A stretch of DNA of 64,000 nt, from assembly GCA_964638005.1 (NCBI GenBank), contig CAZWXS010000003.1, forward strand, positions 1 to 64,000, in the 5' to 3' direction. Position 1 is the stretch's first letter. Each line of letters begins with the position of its first letter. The notes beneath the pieces were generated by a model, which was given only the letters and a program-made list of their open reading frames with translations, made no database searches and was not told the DNA's origin. The translations under genes and the position numbers were made by a program. The DNA comes from JAAYYM01 sp964638005. Its GTDB lineage: Bacteria; Bacillota; Clostridia; Lachnospirales; Lachnospiraceae. Shown piece after piece: positions 63,143 through 64,000 of this stretch.

Positions 63143-63860
63143 GGTGTTTGAACGGTTATTTAATGGATTGATCAAAGAGAATCCTACCTTTGTTCTGATG
63201 CTCGGTATGTGTCCGACGCTTGCGGTTACGACTTCTGCAATCAACGGTCTCGGCATGGGACTGACGACAACAGCCGTATTGATTCTTTCTAATATGATGA
63301 TTTCGATGCTGCGTAAGATCATTCCCGACAAGGTGCGGATTCCGGCATTTATCGTCATCATTGCCTCGTTTGTTACGATCGTGGAGCTGTTGCTGGAGGG
63401 ATTTGTTCCTTCGCTTTACAGTTCTTTGGGTATCTATATTCCGCTGATTGTTGTGAATTGTATCATTCTGGGCAGGGCGGAAGCATATGCGTACAAGAAC
63501 AGTGTGATACTATCTGTCTTTGACGGTATCGGCATGGGACTTGGCTTCTCAGTAGCACTGACATTGATCGGTGCGTTCCGAGAGCTGATCGGTTCCGGCA
63601 AGATATTTGATATACAGGTGATGCCGGAGGCTTATGAGCCGGTAACGATCTTTATCCTGGCACCGGGTGCGTTTTTTGTACTGGCATGTCTGACGGCATT
63701 ACAGAATAAGATGAAGATGAAAAAGGCAAAGCGGGACGGTGTACTCATCAAGTGTGATACGGGATGTGCATCCTGTGTCAATGCGTCTTCGTGCGCAGGT
63801 AAGATGGTAGAGGAAAAAATCAAGATTACCAATCAGAAGAAGGGGGCGGCTAAAGCATGA
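63135..63860 (+). CDS. rnfE: Rnf complex subunit E with cysteine-rich tail
   Basis: The 241-residue membrane subunit has six helices with the NPTFVLMLGMCPTLAV start and GSGKIFD. RnfE and RnfA form the core that holds an iron-sulfur cluster across the membrane. After the last helix is a basic, cysteine-containing tail (CDTGCASC and NASSC). GGAGG precedes ATG 63135 and the stop overlaps rnfA (ATGA). Confidence 0.95.
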   Translation: MSKVFERLFNGLIKENPTFVLMLGMCPTLAVTTSAINGLGMGLTTTAVLILSNMMISMLRKIIPDKVRIPAFIVIIASFVTIVELLLEGFVPSLYSSLGIYIPLIVVNCIILGRAEAYAYKNSVILSVFDGIGMGLGFSVALTLIGAFRELIGSGKIFDIQVMPEAYEPVTIFILAPGAFFVLACLTALQNKMKMKKAKRDGVLIKCDTGCASCVNASSCAGKMVEEKIKITNQKKGAAKA

Positions 63861-64000
63861 ATGAATTATTATTGATCGCAGTCGGTTCAGCATTTGTCAA
63901 TAACGTAGTTCTAAGTCAGTTTTTGGGCATCTGTCCTTTTCTAGGTGTATCGAAGAAGGTGGAGACGGCGGCAGGTATGGGAGCTGCGGTAGTGTTTGTC
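63857..64000 (+). CDS. rnfA: Rnf complex subunit A, partial
   Basis: The first 48 codons of rnfA, cut by the end of the window. The visible part has NNVVLSQFLGICPFLGVSKK, the first helix and the cysteine segment typical of RnfA. It starts with an ATGA overlap to rnfE. rnfB is expected next but lies outside. Confidence 0.93.
   Translation, partial: MNELLLIAVGSAFVNNVVLSQFLGICPFLGVSKKVETAAGMGAAVVFV

Overview
The window looks like a chromosomal stretch from an anaerobic, low-to-mid GC clostridium, most likely a Lachnospiraceae member. This rests on the gene content and order: an era-yqzL-recO block, an scpA-scpB pair, ispH beside an S1-domain gene, a biotin-dependent Na+ decarboxylase operon with pyruvate phosphate dikinase, and an Rnf operon in the order C-D-G-E-A. 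Strong ribosome binding sites (AGGAGG type) and consensus TTGACA/TATAAT promoters with 16-18 bp spacing occur throughout. Nearly all genes are on the + strand. No prophage, insertion sequence or CRISPR array is visible.

Layout. 1-283 holds a long imperfect palindrome. 284-4159 is a shikimate block (a DMT-transporter/YqeG phosphatase fusion, aroE, aroK, aroQ) followed by efp. 4319-8208 holds a DUF5688 gene, tRNA-Arg(CCG), an SH3-domain membrane protein and two small conserved-type proteins. 8234-9733 is gdhA, preceded by a promoter and an intrinsic terminator and broken by one in-frame TAG at codon 48. 9824-15323 carries a cytidylate-kinase-like gene (- strand), an rRNA pseudouridine synthase, ligA and a PAS-REC-Hpt membrane signalling protein. 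The last converges with a 1408-residue 2-hydroxyacyl-CoA dehydratase activase-like gene (15320-19546, - strand), and both stop codons sit in the loop of one shared terminator. 19824-28678 holds a rhomboid-like protein, an M16C peptidase, a DUF4349 lipoprotein, era, yqzL-like, recO, a lipoprotein and glyS. 28737-33562 holds ppdK with a structured leader, a small ORF and pyk. 33892-35783 is a CPBP protease/PadR/DUF2812 operon with a palindromic operator in its promoter. 35903-46088 holds asnA, an MFS carrier, alaS, rpsU, a diguanylate cyclase, a D,D-carboxypeptidase, a phosphoesterase and scpAB. A second D,D-carboxypeptidase follows.

47721-53217 encodes a biotin-dependent system: an acyl-CoA carboxyltransferase, an OadG-like anchor, a biotin carrier, a Na+-pumping beta subunit and a pyruvate/oxaloacetate carboxyltransferase. 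A palindromic element is lodged between the last two genes. 53353-60225 holds a TetR regulator, a BaiN-type flavoprotein, ispH, an S1 protein, a CheR methyltransferase, an YprB-like nuclease and a CmpB-like membrane protein. 60243-64000 is rnfCDGEA, cut by the window edge in rnfA.

How the genes fit together (inference). ppdK, pyk and the carboxyltransferase operon control the PEP-pyruvate-oxaloacetate node. The decarboxylase and Rnf complexes turn that chemistry and ferredoxin oxidation into ion gradients. gdhA and asnA assimilate ammonia. The most unusual observations are the gdhA amber codon, the terminators placed between promoter and gene at gdhA and ppdK, the DMT-YqeG fusion, the two related palindromic elements, and the shared terminator whose loop holds two opposing stop codons.
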